A DNA stretch of 64,000 nucleotides, from NCBI RefSeq assembly GCF_027744825.2, contig NC_071342.1:15085501-15149500 (forward strand), written 5' to 3'. The stretch is from Synchiropus splendidus. Its lineage: Eukaryota > Chordata > Actinopteri > Syngnathiformes > Callionymidae. The notes beneath the pieces were generated by a model. The model did no database searches and was not told the origin of the DNA. It saw only the letters and a program-made list of their open reading frames with translations. A program made the position numbers and the translations under genes. Positions 13,960 through 27,795 of the stretch are shown here, in pieces. Position 1 is the stretch's first letter; each line of letters opens with the position of its first letter.

Positions 13960-14250
13960 CCCTGTGCACGCGTGGGGGTGCCGGGGTCACTCAGCCCGCT
14001 CTGACCTTTCCAAGTCTATTCCACTGACAGACATTTGTCACTCTCTGGGCGCCTGCACGTGGTAATAGATTATTGACCAACTCAGCAGTTCCATCACTCC
14101 ACGGCTCCGCTGACTCTCAATACAGACACTTTTATCGCCACGGAGGAGAGCGGCCCGCGACTCAGCGGCACAAGAGAGCGAATGGTAGATGAAGTCTCGT
14201 AATGAAGCTGGTAATTACTGCACATTTGGGGAGCTGCGTTGTTACATGTA
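13960..14250. promoter_or_regulatory. Candidate conserved non-coding element
   Basis: This is unique, balanced sequence with an E-box-like CACGTG at about 14057, the word TAATAGATTATTGA just after it, and TAATGAAGCTGGTAATTACT near 14200-14219. There is no usable coding frame. The mixed E-box and homeodomain words fit a developmental enhancer, but conservation is untested. Confidence 0.25.
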
Positions 14251-14520
14251 GGGCACAGGTTTGGGATTGCCTTCCAGTCCAGTTTGGCCCTGCCGACTGA
14301 TGACATCACACACAGACGCCTTTTTTTTTATTATTGTTATTACTCGTTCAGATATGTCAATATGCCTTACACACTGTCAAAAACAAAAATGTTCAGGCCT
14401 ATTTTAGTAGATGCTGTGTTCATGTGAAACTCAGCTATGCTATGTTCTCTCTAGCAGCATCTCAAGAATCAGTCAACAAACTTTATATTCATCTTTTTAT
14501 ATTTCATAAACTCTAATCCA

Positions 14521-14705
14521 TATAGAATCAGAATCAGAATCAGAATCAAATTTATTGCCATGGTCAGTGGGGAGCCCACTAACTAGGAAAGTGTTTTGGA
14601 ATAACGTGCAGTCAAAAAGTAAAAAAATATATTTTTTTTAAATAAAGAAATTAATTAATTAATTAATTGATGATAATAATAATAATAATAATAATAATAA
14701 AATAA
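14521..14705. repeat. Dispersed repeat copy (retroelement-tail-like) with simple-sequence tail
   Basis: Four copies of an agaatc unit (from about 14523) lead into 'tttattgccatggtcagtgg' and 'actaactaggaaagtg', then an A-rich stretch, (ATTA)n and (TAA)n tracts. The same core recurs at 50427-50645 inside a hif1an intron, so it belongs to a dispersed family. The (AGAATC)n lead with 'tttattg' is a common feature of fish non-LTR element ends in reverse orientation; the subfamily is not determined. Confidence 0.6.
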
Positions 14706-14940
14706 CAACAAAGCTATGCCAGGGAGGTGATGTTTTTGCCAGTGTCTGTCTGTTAGCACAAGAAAAGTTATGCAGAAGTGTTAATATCATTTTTAGTGTT
14801 GACAAAGTACTGTAGTACTGACATTACTGTAGACTTTTGCTCACCGACTACTGGGTTGTGCAAGCGAGTTCCAGGACAGTACTGCAGAAAAAGTAGGACG
14901 TAGGACGACCATTTTAGGTAATTATAATTAATAATAATAA

Positions 14941-14943
<3 letters not shown>

Positions 14944-15018
<75 letters not shown>

Positions 15019-15045
15019 TTTTTAATTTTTTTTTTTTTTTTTTTT
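14944..15045. repeat. (AT)n microsatellite followed by poly-T
   Basis: About 28 AT units run to 15000, then a run of 23 T's, two A's and a further run of about 20 T's. Tracts like this are unstable and prone to assembly length errors. Confidence 0.95.
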
Positions 15046-16189
15046 AACATGGGTCCTTTGACAAAAAATTCAGTGTGAGTCATATTGTGCAGAGAAATAT
15101 TGGGCTGTTAAAGGGTCACGATGCTCAGGTCTGATCTTGAGTTTTTAAAGCCCAAAGCCCACCGTCAAGAGAGCAGGGTAAAGCCAAACATGGACTCAAG
15201 CCACTAAAACCGCAGCAACACAATGACAAACATGTGACTCCAATCATTTTGAAAGCCACCCCATTAGAGCCTGCTGCAGTTCCTCTTTGATAAATGCTGA
15301 TAACAGCCAGGTCTCCTCCCCATATTGTGCTTTTTGGCACGTTCTTCTGCCCTTGATTATCTGATAATTCATCTGCGAGCTCTAATTTACCCCCTGCCAC
15401 TTGCTTCAAATGTTGGACCATTTTGTGCACCAGCTCTCCGAATTAGAAATGAGCTTCTGGATCAAAAAAGATGGTTCAGACGATGAGGAAAACGGTTATT
15501 TACCATCACTCTTGTTGTGTTCAAGTGGAGCTCTTTTCCTGTGCGGCCCTGGTCACATGATTCCACATGCTGTTGATGGGGTAACTCTCAGTTTGGTGTA
15601 TTGTGTATTATGCATGCGAGTTCTCCAGAATTTTTCCAGGGGATTTCCAAGAAATCAACCAAAAAATTGAAAAGTTAAATGGGAAATTCCTGTATTAAAC
15701 AGTCACATATTCAAGTGAGCCATTATGGCTTGGCTTTGTACGATACTGAGTTGGATGACCGGATAAAAAATCAACTTAATCCTAAACAGCATTTGCTGAT
15801 CATTGTTATGAAACTGAAGCTATGTCGCAAATGAAAAATAAAGCAAACTAGCCAAAAATCACTTTTATTAAGGAGTTTCTGCATTTGCCTTTAATGTCTG
15901 ACGTTCAGCTCAGGTCAGTTCTTAACTGAGGCACATCACTCAGCCTAAACCTGCTGCAGAAGCAAATGTTTTTTTAATTTTTTTTTAATTTTTTTAAATA
16001 CTTTCTCTGTTGCTTGGACCTGATACAAATCTTCCGAACAATAGTGTTTCCATTTCACGTTCACCGACTGGTGGATGGTTTGGATGTCTCATGTTTACGA
16101 CCGTCTCCAGCAATTCATATAATAACTACCTGCTGTTCGGATGCTCGACTCTTGTCTGTCACTGGATTGGGGGACATTTAGGCTGAATT

Positions 16190-16500
16190 TGCCATTGCTT
16201 CTGTAGCCACGGGAGGCCTATTAATTTCAGCAGGCCTTGTCCTCTCCAGGGGCGATCACTACGCGCAGCACGCGCGTCTCATTGTTTGAATCCATTTACA
16301 TCTGTGGTCAATGAATAATGACAGCTCCAAGAAAAACACAAAGCCGAAAGAAGATTTTACTGCGCCACACGTGAAAGCGTCCTGCTTTGTTAATCAGAAT
16401 TAATATTTTCCTTCCTGTGTAGTGAAAAATCCCTGTCTGCATGGTAGTCTGGCAGCATCCCAACCGCATTTGACCCATTAAATTAGCCACATTGGTCGAT
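16190..16500. promoter_or_regulatory. Candidate conserved non-coding element
   Basis: Non-repetitive DNA with words such as CCTATTAATTTCAG (about 16217), GTCAATGAATAATGACAG (about 16307), TTAATCAGAATTAATATT (about 16390) and CATTAAATTAGCC (about 16477). It includes a CG-rich patch around 16255-16280, unusual for AT-rich filler. No protein-coding signature is present. Enhancer function is inference. Confidence 0.3.
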
Positions 16501-16803
16501 GTGGCGCCGTGTTAATGTGGATGGTTTCTCTCCGCCGGGTGCACAGACTCCTGGCACATCGTCTTCCTCTCTGGCTGTGGCATCGCTACCACACATGATG
16601 GAATATTAACCCTTTTCTGTTCCCTGACAAATGCACCAGATGGCACCGCACAATAACAGCTGTCAATTTCAAGGCAGCGCCTCTTTGGTGGATTCTTCCC
16701 CCTTCGCTCTTTGGGACGCTGGGAGGATTTTTTAAGACATAATAAGCGAGCTGATGTGCTGTTTCAGCCTGTAATGAATCAAATGTAACAGCGGGGCAAA
16801 GAA

Positions 16804-16829
16804 GCGTGTTTCCTCGCTGGGAAACACGC
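16804..16829. repeat. Perfect short hairpin (10-bp arms)
   Basis: gcgtgtttcc at 16804-16813 is matched exactly by ggaaacacgc at 16820-16829, with a 6-nt loop. It lies in balanced DNA downstream of the candidate element at 16190-16500. It is too short to be called an RNA gene; it may be a palindromic binding region or chance. Confidence 0.5.
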
Positions 16830-19195
16830 GCTCGGAAAAGCTCCTGCACATTGAAATGTGGAGCACCGGGTTGAGGTTTTTCCCCTCCTTTCACGCGAGC
16901 GATCGAGTCCCTGGTGCCTCTTCAGCTGCCACTCGAGTTAAATTAAAACTGAGAACTACAAACACATTCCTCTTTGTGGATCTGAAGCGCAGGAAAGTTG
17001 TATTTGGCCCAAGTGGTGGCTTGGGAATTGTCCCGCTAACCCAGTCCCATTCCTCTTATTTACATGATAAAAGATGGCGTCAAGAGGAGCCACGGGCCCC
17101 AGACTGGGCTCTTCTTTTCACATTTATTCATTTCTTTACAAACATCTTGTTCGTCAGAGGTAAGTTACCGAATCATTGTAGCAATTTAGATTTAGTTGAA
17201 CGCACTCCCTGGAAAACCGAACAGGGAATTGCTTGAGGGACGCCTCTCCCTGTTGGAGGAGAGGAGAGTGGATGCTTGTGAGCCGATTCCCTGAGGACAG
17301 TCATTTCAGCACCAAGGAAGCTATGAAATATATATCGATTAACATATCTCCTGCTGCATACGCTTGTGAAGGTCTACTGGTCCAGTCACTGTCTGGATCG
17401 TTTGGAGTGCAACAACTTGATAGCTGACTGTGTCCAATGTCCGGTTCGAGGGCCATTTACCTACCTTGATCAGATGCCATGAGGCCAGCAGCTTATTATC
17501 AATAAAGCGTCCATTGTCTTGTGACTTTTTTGTCACGCCATAGTTAGCACATTGCATAAAAGATAGTGGTTGTAGTTCGGGTTAAGCCTTGTGGTGTCAT
17601 TTCATTCTTAGAGTGACACAGGAGTACATGACATTTGACACCCAAGAGTTGACATGCAACATCGGATTCACAGGTCCACCTGACACTTTTTGACAGTTGG
17701 AAGTAAGATTGTGTTGCTACAGCGTTCAATTAAAGCATTTTCAATTAAATTAGTCCACACTCCGGTACAGGTAATTTCATTTATGGAGGAAAAAATATTC
17801 TGAATAAATGAAAAATATGATGGATTTTTTTTTTTTTATCAAGGCCCAGTTTTTACTCTGAGCAGCTAAAGTTATAAAAGCAGACACAAAGCGTACGACT
17901 GCCGGCGAGACCGTCTATCTCTCTCACGCTGTGCTTTGTAACTCAATTTCCCACCTGGCTTGAGCCGGAGTCCAATTCCAATACAGACTCCAAAGTGCAT
18001 GTCCAATGGAGAACTCTGCAGTTTAACTCGAACGGACTTCATCAATCGCAGGGTTGAAGTAAATCAATTTCAAATTGACCCCCATCAGATTGACCTGAGC
18101 ACCATCTCGGGTGACACCGCATTGTCTATAAGTACCAGCTGTCCGTACATGACACTGCTAAACGAATCTGACTTAATGACAGCGGAGCGTAAAACTTCAA
18201 GTGAAGTCTCTGAAATATGCCACACAATATGCACTTAGGTTCAACCAGGAGGCAAGACTGAACATAGAACTTGTAGCCGTTTTTGTGAGCCATTGTGCTC
18301 AGTCAAACAAAAGTGTTCTGAACAGAAAATAAGTTTCTCCATCCTTTGTCTGCTGTTTCAACCATCAATCAATCTTATCTTATCATTGCGGACGTTGAGG
18401 TGATATGTGAGGACCGACACTGATAGTTAATTTATCAGACTGCCTCTTTGTATTTTTTATAGACGTCATTATGCCTCTTCAAATCGCTGTATTCATTTCC
18501 CCCCCACCATTTCCCGAGAATGGTATCCTCCCCTTTAAAGATTAATTGAAGCCGGGGTGAAACAAAATGGTTCCCAGGGGGTGAGCCAGTGTTTGTTATT
18601 CATGTGGGCCTGAAAACAGTAACAGTAAATCCTCTAAGTTGTTGTTAAGCCGGGGATATTACCATATGTGTGCCATTTCCATAGACTGACAGCTCCCTCT
18701 GGATCAACTGGGGACTATTGATCTTGCAGCACTCCATTTCAAGTTAATTGTGCTTGAAATGAGGTCCACACTCGCAGGCATACCTTTGTTTGAAAGGTGG
18801 ATATTCATTTTTTTATTTGGCAGGATGTGGATATCAGAGGATACATGCCATGTTTGCTTTATGTTTATCCGGCAGATGCAGTTTTTCTGGCAGTGATGGG
18901 TCAAAGTGGGAAAGTGATGACTCAGCCTCCTCTAGTTCTTCAGGGGAGTTTATTCAAATGGTGCTACTTTTAAAAGGAGCAAATAAGGGTGAGATATTTG
19001 GATGACTGAGGCAGTTACATCCAAGGGAAATTATATTTAAAGAGAGAGAGGACCTTGTTGTGTGACAGCAGCTTTGTGATCAAGTTGTCCGAGTGGATTC
19101 TTCAGAGTCGCTCTGGAGGAAACACTTAAAAATGGCGCCCCTCAGATGAGTGTTCTGGACATGGTCATAAAGGGGGCTACACACATAGGGATTTT

Positions 19196-19527
19196 CATCT
19201 TACGCAATTTTTAATCTAAATTAATCGCACTAAAGATTAGATTAATGACAAATTACTCAATTATTTTGTATGTGTTGTCAATGGAAAAGTGGCCATTAAT
19301 GTTTACAATGCTGTGCTTTCAGCCTGTTGTTGAGCCTCCACAGAGCCTGTGAAGTTATTCTTAAGAATGTCCTTGGCAGTATGTTATGTTGGGTTGTTTG
19401 CATGAGGAAAGCAATAACGTAACAAGGTACATGTAGAACGGATGCAAAATGTGTTAGTAATCTGCCATTAATCGCAAGTTACCACAGCTTCAATGTGATT
19501 AATTTGTTAATCTATTCGCAGCCCTAA
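19196..19527. mobile_element. Decayed hAT-like non-autonomous element
   Basis: The right part reads 'attaatttgttaatctattcgcagccctaaag' in pieces, whose reverse complement begins 'tagggctgcgaatagatt', an end type frequent in fish hAT elements. The left part carries 'ttaatctaaattaatcgcac' and 'gattagattaatgac', partly mirroring the right. Terminal repeats are heavily decayed and I cannot define a target duplication, so the limits are approximate. Confidence 0.4.
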
Positions 19528-21319
19528 AGTTTTTTTATGTGTCAGAAGATGAAAAAGTCTGCCTTTAACGGTTGCTTAAAGATTGAGCAAGAATCCCGTC
19601 CACCTAGCCAGAAATCTTGTGAGATCATGTGTGATAAAACAAAAAAACAACACAAAAAGCAAATACAAAACACTCAACATGAAAGTGGATCAGGTGACGG
19701 CTTGATGGCTTTGTTTTTGTTTTACAATTATGCCAAAATGAATGACGGGATCACTGTATGCGGACTATAATGTGCTACACATACATACGTGGGGATGGAC
19801 TTATTGGGGTGAGATTTACTTCAACTAAACCAATGAAACGGTGTGGATTTCCTCAAGGTACGTAGACAAGAAGCACCAGTTGAGACCTGCTGTGGTGTCA
19901 GAACTTTGGACACGTGGGAGAAAACAATGCATTTTGACTACTTTAGAATCAATAAAAGCACTCATAATGCTACATACGTTACAATTTTATAGGATATTGT
20001 GACACAAGAAACAGAAACTGTTCAGACAGAATTGTGATGTATTGCACTTGTTGTTTACTGTAGATACATTTCTACAGAGGCATAACCTCAAAACGTCACC
20101 CCTGTTAGATCAGTTCCTGGTTGGCTCCATTCCACTCCACATCGCAGTTCAGGAAGGATCAGTTCTCACCACACACAAAGTTTTTTTGGTATTCTGTTTT
20201 CAGATGCGATCACTCCTTGCACACGCCAGACATAAGGATTCTATCATCAGAAAATCTTATAAGAGTTCCGATAATCTGGGGTTTATTGACCAAACTTGGT
20301 CGGGAAGCAGCCAAGTCGGGACAAAAACAGTCCGATTATCGTTATGCGGATGGCCACCTTTAAGAATCGATGGATGTTTTAGCTTTCAATCTACTAGTTG
20401 GGCAATGTTTCTACTGTGACCAGTGACAGTTTCCAGCAGCCAAAGCCTCTCGCACCACCTCTCAAGAAGCATTAAAAATGTTGGTGAAAGGGTGAAAAAT
20501 TTAAGATGGACACGTAGCATTGTAGCCAGTCCAGACTTCAAAGCTTCAATGTCACCTGTAATGTGTTGTTTAAAATTAAATTGTGACCCTGTGGTTACTA
20601 AAGGCTATGTTCCTATGCCAGGATGTGAACCACTTATCTTGATCTTTGCTCCACAAGCTAAATATCTATGTAAATATCACATGACATTATGGGTGCATTA
20701 GTGTTCTACTGCATGTGTCTGTCCTCTTGTGTTTTACATTCATTTCACAGGGCATCTATCTTTCCCATCAAACCTCTCAGCGATCATGTTTGTCTTTCTT
20801 TGTTAGATGTACTCAGTTGCACAGATTACGTTCAGGAAATTCCCCAACTCATAAAAGCTTCTTAAGTGAGTTAGCTGCGATTTCACATCGGAGAGAAAGA
20901 GAGAGGGTGAAGTTTGCTGCTGGAAACTTTCACAGTTTCTGTATGTACAGAATAATCCCTGTCATGATTAGGCACAAATCGGATTAGCATATGTGACATG
21001 TGTGTTTTTACAGCTTTGTTTGACAGCGCGGTAGAAACAGAGTGTGAGACTTTCAAGGAATGAAGGAAAGTACAGCCTCATTAAGACAAAAGAGACGCTG
21101 CACAGTGGTTCAAATGCTGACACTCTCACTGATGTTAACTCTCTTTTTCCACTGCTTCATAATCCTCTCTGGACACCAGCCAGTGGGAGGCAAAGGAAGA
21201 ACTAAGATTTGAAAATCATTGGGAAATTTGTACTTTATTTATGCACTTTTTTATGCACTGGACATTAAACTTAAGCTGCTTTACACACCCACCTCTGATG
21301 GAGTCACATCAATCTATAC

Positions 21320-21834
21320 CAGAGGTGGGCACTTCAAGTTCCTCAAGGGCCACATTATAAACTGTGACTATCCTGACAAAAAAAAGATGCTGATGACTAA
21401 GAAATGTGACATTAAAAAATCTTAATTAATGATAACAAACTGAACCATAAAAGGTTAAATGGAAGCAAGGTTATTATAAAGTGTAATTACACCATGAAAC
21501 CTTTAAAAAAATCATTTTACATGCATCTTATTTGAATAGAAATCATAAAAATAAGGGTCCAAACATCAAAGATAAATAGGCAATTTATTTCAAAATATAA
21601 TTTGAATTTTCTTTCAAGGGATTTCAAGGAAAATACTAAAACAACAAACGAAATGAGTGAACAAAATCCTAATCATGAATGTGTTGTGTTTGCTGTTGAA
21701 CGGAAACAGAATTAAAAAAAAGAAAGAAACCGTCATCTTATCAGTTGTATAGTTTTAGTCTATCCTCATGAGGGCCTCAAAAACACATGCACATGGCCGC
21801 ATATGGCCCCCGGGCCGCACCGTGCCCAGGTCTG
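21320..21834. mobile_element. Non-autonomous hAT-type transposon with 8-bp target duplication
   Basis: The left end cagaggtgggcac (21320-21332) is an imperfect inverted match to the right end gtgcccaggtctg (21822-21834). Subterminal motifs agree with fish hAT elements ('cctcaagggcc' on the left, 'ggcccccgggccgc' on the right). The flanks are atctatac (21312-21319) and atttatac (21835-21842), a 7-of-8 match, as expected for the 8-bp duplication made by hAT transposases. At 515 bp there is no room for a transposase and the interior is AT-rich, so the element is non-autonomous. Confidence 0.8.
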
Positions 21835-22179
21835 ATTTATACAGTTCTTGAAACACTATAACATCCTATAACATCTGCCTAACTGGCACAATTCTTGACC
21901 AAATTTGGAATGCTTAATTTTGAGAATTATTTATTTACTTTTGGGGGGTTGTCAATAGGGTTTTTTTGGGTTCCTAAAATGCTGTGAGCTCAGAGTAGAT
22001 TCTCATTTACCAAGCTGTTGACTCAACAGTGAGTCAGTGCATTGAAAAACATATTGCCATATCATTATACAGAAAAACAAAATTTTGAAGGCTAGAAAAT
22101 TGATGAGTCACTGTGGGAGTTTATATTGTGGGGTAAGAACAAACTTGCATCGCATTCAGTTTGGAAAATGGTGCATGGC

Positions 22180-22345
22180 TCTTGCTTTCTGTATATAGTG
22201 CTTTACACTATCCATTCACAGGCTGACAGCAGTAGGCTGCGACGCTGTGTGGCATCTACCCACCAGAAGCAAACCAGGGCTAAGTGTCTTGCTCAGAGAC
22301 ACAAAGACCACGTCAGGGGTTGAGATAGAACCGGCAACCTTTCAG
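22180..22345. repeat. Dispersed repeat fragment
   Basis: The segment around 22210-22345 contains 'aagtgtcttgctcagagaca' and 'gagatagaaccggcaacctt', a motif pair that recurs throughout fish genomes in interspersed repeats. No ends or target duplication are visible here, so I name no family. The open frame at 22126-22323 is a by-product. Confidence 0.4.
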
Positions 22346-24249
22346 TCACCATCTTCCTAAATATTGATGCAGATGGAAGGGAGTTCAATGAAAGATGGGA
22401 AAATACCTCAATGTTCAAAAGAAAAGTGTCATGAAAAGTGGGTGATGAACATCACAAACATGAACAAAATGTAGCCTCCAAGAATTGAAAAAATAACAAT
22501 AAACTTAAAAATGCAACCCTGCCGTGTGACTCGCTTTGACTCTCTTTCTGTAGAGTCATGACTCAAGTTGCTCCATTTTTATCAAAGAGACATCTCAATG
22601 ATATTAACTGTGATAGGTTTCAGATCAAGAAATGACCAAGGAAATGAATGAAAGTCTATTCTGGGGAGCTCATGAGCTCTACGTGGCTTAGGAGTGACCT
22701 TTACTTTTATTGTAAATTTTTATACTTCCTCATCCACTTCTCCGTTGCCGGGTCGTGGAGGTTGCCATGCCTGACACACCTCCAAAGGGACGCATCATGA
22801 GATGCCTGGACCACCTCAACTGAGTCCTCTCAACGCAGAGAAGCGGCGGCCATACTGCGAGTTTGTCCCGAGTGACAGAACTTCCCACCCTCTCTCTAAG
22901 ACACGTGGGCGAAAACTCATTTCAGCCACTTGTATCCAGAATACCATTAAGTTTTGTTTTATTATATATATTATAGTTTTGCTACATTCTAAAAAATATA
23001 GACATGGATCATTTAATTCTAGTCTCATGTTGTGTAGATGCAGCATGTTATGATTTATTCTAGTTTTTATCCCTCAAAATGTCTACTGTTTGAAACATGT
23101 AATGCCAATTTTAGCCCCCCACCCCACTGCAACCCCAGTCAAAATGGGGAAAAAAAGCAGCGTTGGTTCCATGTGCTGCTGCTCCCCAGCGAATTAACTC
23201 AGAGGCACAGGGAGGATGAAGCAATCGCTGGTGAAACAGGAGCAACAAAGGAAACGTGTGAAGCTTATGGGGAAACAGCGATTTGTCTGGACTGGGTCGT
23301 CGATGGATAGTGACCGGTCCTGGAGATGCAGCGTATGCGCATAAACAAAGAGTGTTGTTGTCAAAATAAGTAACGTCTTCAGGGCTTTACCTATTTCCAA
23401 ATCTCTGAGGATGAGAGCAGGAGAGGGAGAGAGACGCACGGCTCCAGGCTTTTTTGGTCTCTCTGCCCTCTGCACACTGGCCTGACTGGGGCCAAGTTCC
23501 GCCTGAGTGACCCGGCGAGCCTCAGCTTTGCACATGCAGACAAACACACACTCGCACAGCTGGGGATACCAGTTATTAGGCAGAGGAGGACTGAGCCAAG
23601 TACACACTTTCACCAAATCATGCATTCATAAATACATTTACACACTCTGAACTCTCCCCACTGCAGCAACAATAACCAATTGACAGGGACGTCTGTCAGC
23701 AGGAATGATAGCAGGGGGGTGACCAGACATGCAGCTGCTTTTTTATGCTCAAAATCACAATGATTGAAGGTATTTTGTGTGTGTTTTTTGTTCAATCTCA
23801 TCTGATAGGAACGCACTTTTTTATGTAAAGATAGTAGGGAAAAAAATAATGAACATGAAATAATGACTATATATTTATTGTATATTTGGTATTGTATGTA
23901 ATTATAATATACGAATGCAAAAAAATATATAATTTAAAAGACTCAAAATGTATTTAAATACTCAGAAATTTAAGTTTGATTGAAACTTAAATCTGAATCA
24001 TGATGTGAAGAGGTAAAAGTTAGGTCAGCTGAAAATTAATATGTTTGTTTTGAAAAATGAAATATTATAAAGGCACAGAAAGGAAAGATGATGAGACAAA
24101 GAATAGCAACAATAATATGAATAATAATCACAATAACAAAAATGCTAATAATATGTAACATAAACAAATCAAACAATTGAATATGAATATAGATAATATG
24201 TTTTAAAAAAGATAAAAAATGTTTATAAAATATAACTTTGTCAGGCAGC

Positions 24250-24589
<340 letters not shown>

Positions 24590-24929
24590 GCAGTTCCTGT
24601 TATTGCTTTTGATACATTTCATAAATCACTTTTTGACTTTGGTGTCTTGACAACGCAATTCACGCTCCACCTCCCAAACCGCCTCTTATTAACATAGTTG
24701 GCAACAGCGGCAGCAACAATGTTTTGCTAACAGTTCATGCATTACCACTCAGGGGAGGGTTTGCACCATGCATCCCTGCATCTCAAACACACACCCTCAC
24801 ACACATGTTCCCCGGTGTGCTCCAGTGGGAGGAAAAAAAAGAAAAACATCGCTGCTGATCAGAGCTGCGCCACACTCCTGACAGAAGACTCTGAGTTGGT
24901 CCAGCGCTGATGAGCTAAAACTCCCTGCT

Positions 24930-25080
24930 TGTCACCAGCGGTGGCACCTCTGAAACTGACGTAAACCAGGAGCAATACTCTTGTTTCATTTGCAAAACGG
25001 CCCTCGCCGACTCACCAGCAATTAGAGACTCTGGGCCCTGACAGTTTCTTTAACCTTCCCACTCTGATTTACGTCAGAGG
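24930..25080. promoter_or_regulatory. Candidate conserved non-coding element
   Basis: Unique, balanced DNA with 'accagcaattagagactctg' near 25015 (a TAAT-core homeodomain word), 'catttgcaaaac' near 24988 and 'gatttacgtcag' near 25065. There is no coding signature. Weak evidence: composition and words only. Confidence 0.2.
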
Positions 25081-25900
25081 ATTTGTCACCTTCGCAGTGG
25101 GGCACTCGCTCGCTGCCTTTCAAAACACACAATAGGGAGAAGGCAGAAAACTTCAGTGAGGATTTGGGAACTTATATAACCCCCAATTATCAAAACTTCT
25201 GCCGCCTTCGCCGGCCTCCCATTCTGTTTTCGTCAGACTCACAAAATATCTACAGTGCCACTGAAGAGTGTATAATGCCTGTGTGCCCACATGACTGGCG
25301 AAAACACTCCTGCTCTTTCTGCCCCACTGAGTCCCGCTGCATAATGGGGGTCTTGAAGGCTCTGGGCTCTGAGCGGGCCTGCCTAACAAAGCCTTGGTGG
25401 CTTGCAGCAGACAGGGGAGTGTGTTTGCAAGCCGGATGCCAAAAACTAATTTTCGGGAGGGGTTAGCGGGTGGGTGGGTGGGGGGCCCTCACAGTGGCAG
25501 CAGCATGACAGTTGGAGGTTTAGATATCTTGGATAGTGGCGAGTCCTCGGGGCGAGATGTCTGGGTCTTTTGTGAAGGTCCAGAAAGTCCACAAATTGGT
25601 AGTTAAGGAACCAGTGTTTTTTTATGGGCCATCAGTGGTGTCAAAAACTTGTGGTTTGTTTTGCGGGTAACATCGATGACACTGGTGCAGAGGGTTCAAA
25701 CCCTGATGTGATGAATCAACCGCTGGTAGCACAGCCTTCTCACGGATACCAGTTTAGAGCATGACCTCAAAGTCCAGGTGTAAAAAACTAAGCCCATCCA
25801 TCTATCCATCCACTGTGCATGAATCATGGCGTCAGGAGTAGGATGGTCTTTGGTCGTATCACCAACAAAAGCGTACCTGGGGTTTGATGTGCATTTCCCA

Positions 25901-25975
25901 AATGGTGTGTCAATATGAGCCCCATCTGACGGATGACGTGATGTGAAAGATATTCAAGAATATAGTAAAGAATTT
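25901..25975 (+). repeat. Copy 1 of a local diverged direct repeat
   Basis: Shares an ordered series of words with 27721-27795: 'aatggtg', 'atatgagc.ccatctgac', 'gtgaaagatatt', 'aagaatatagt'. Outside these limits similarity fades. Likely an unnamed dispersed repeat or an old segmental duplication 1.8 kb apart. Confidence 0.7.
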
Positions 25976-27720
25976 TGGAAATTAGTTTTGAATTCCTTCA
26001 ATTTCTATTGAACTATTGAATTTTCACTCTCACAGCTCTTTTTAGCCCCCACACGCACAAAAAACAACTCAGGACGACCTTGTATTTAGCACGGTTTAAA
26101 TACCATTTTAATGCCGCCCCACATGGCTGACGTTGTTTTCCGGGGTCTAAAAGTGAGTTCCAGATTAAACGCATGGACAAAAGGCGTCTGCCTGTCAGCT
26201 GCTCAGATATTTATTTCGCTCTCCGGTTTTCCATCTCTCACGTGTATTTTCACCCCCCACCCTACCCTTCGTTTTCCTCCTGCTCCACAGTGGTGTACCT
26301 GTTTCCCCGTTGGGTGGTCTTGAGCTGGGCTGAACTAAAGCCGCAGCCCCTGCAATCTAAGTGTAGAGTAGCTGCTAATCCGATTTCAGGAAACAGCCGA
26401 AAGCCACCCATCCCTTCCAACCTCATACCCACCACCAGCGTAACCCCCAGGCTCTTCTGATCCCAGTTGACATCCTCTTCCAACGGAAGCCAAGACAAAG
26501 AATACAAATCATCTGGGAGCATTCAAACTGCTGCCTGTCTGGCAGATATTGGAACAGTTGTGAATCTGGCTCTCTAATAAGGTGCGACAGGGAGGACATG
26601 TTACCTGCTCAGCCGCTGGTCTCCCCGCGCTGCCCTCTCTGGGATGTTACTGGAGCTAAACATAAAGCACCGTTTCATGGTGCTGGGGCTTATCTGGCCT
26701 CTGAAAGTATGTGGGACATGCCAGGAAACAAAGGAGCGTCTCTGCGTCCACTAGCAGGGTGAACGTATCCCTTTCACAGGCCACACATCGCTTGGGTTTT
26801 TCAATGTGCTGGTGGTGGTTTCCAGAGCGGACAGGCTAAAACTGAAGAACACAAGATATTGGGAGATGATAATAACAATAATAATAATATCACAAATGCA
26901 CATGTGTTTCTCCATCAATAATTATGTGGTATTGTGAACTATAAAGTTTCTTCTTGGTCCATGTTTCTGTCACTTAAGTTCTTCAGTTCTTGCGAAAGAC
27001 AAATCTTCCATGGTTCACGGATTTCAGCAGGTGGAAGGCACCCAACCAACATGTCAATGTCAAGATTTGACACACCAAATCATTTTATGTGGCCTGTCTA
27101 GCTAATATATATATATATATTTAGCTAGATATATAGATATATATATGATGTGATGTGAGATGTGAAAACAGATGTATGTTTGTGTTTTTGGTGGCTATAC
27201 AAGAGTTAGCCTCCGGTAAGCCAAAGTCAGAGTGATATCACGTTGTATTTCCACTTCCAATTCCGAGAAAGCAGTGCCATAAAAAGAAAATATGTTTGGT
27301 CCACACTTTGAACGTTGTCTTTAAAGGCTTTCTGATTGAGTTTGACACCACCCCCCATGATTCCCTGTGTTGATGGAACGTGTATTTACATCTATGCATT
27401 CAAGTTGGTTTGTTTTTGTTAATGTATTTGACGTAAAAGATAATATATTGATTATATTGAGTATTTTGTTCTGTTTTTGCAATAGAATGCTCTTTTACTG
27501 CAATATTTCTGTACTTCTTCAGGATACATCTCATGAGACTTTTTGGGTGACGCCTCGCTTTCTTTCATTTGAAAGATGTTTAGAAAGAACCCTGCAATGA
27601 TAGTAAGAGGCAGTTATCATTTTTGCTGTGATTTAATGTCTTATTTTCTTTTATCACTTTGGTATTATTTTTGGTATTTGGTAAAAGCATTCCTGTGGTT
27701 AGATTTGTATGACCATAAGA

Positions 27721-27795
27721 AATGGTGCATCATAAATATGAGCTCCATCTGACAGACAGTGTCGTGTGAAAGATATTAAAGAATATAGTGAAAAC
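27721..27795 (+). repeat. Copy 2 of a local diverged direct repeat
   Basis: Partner of 25901-25975 in the same orientation; the most conserved piece is 'gtgtgaaagatattaaagaa', differing by few bases. No inverted termini or target duplications are seen. Confidence 0.7.

Noticed and set aside
23194..23625. 143-codon minus-strand frame
   Set aside because: No domain, no splice context, composition typical of chance frames in GC-balanced DNA.
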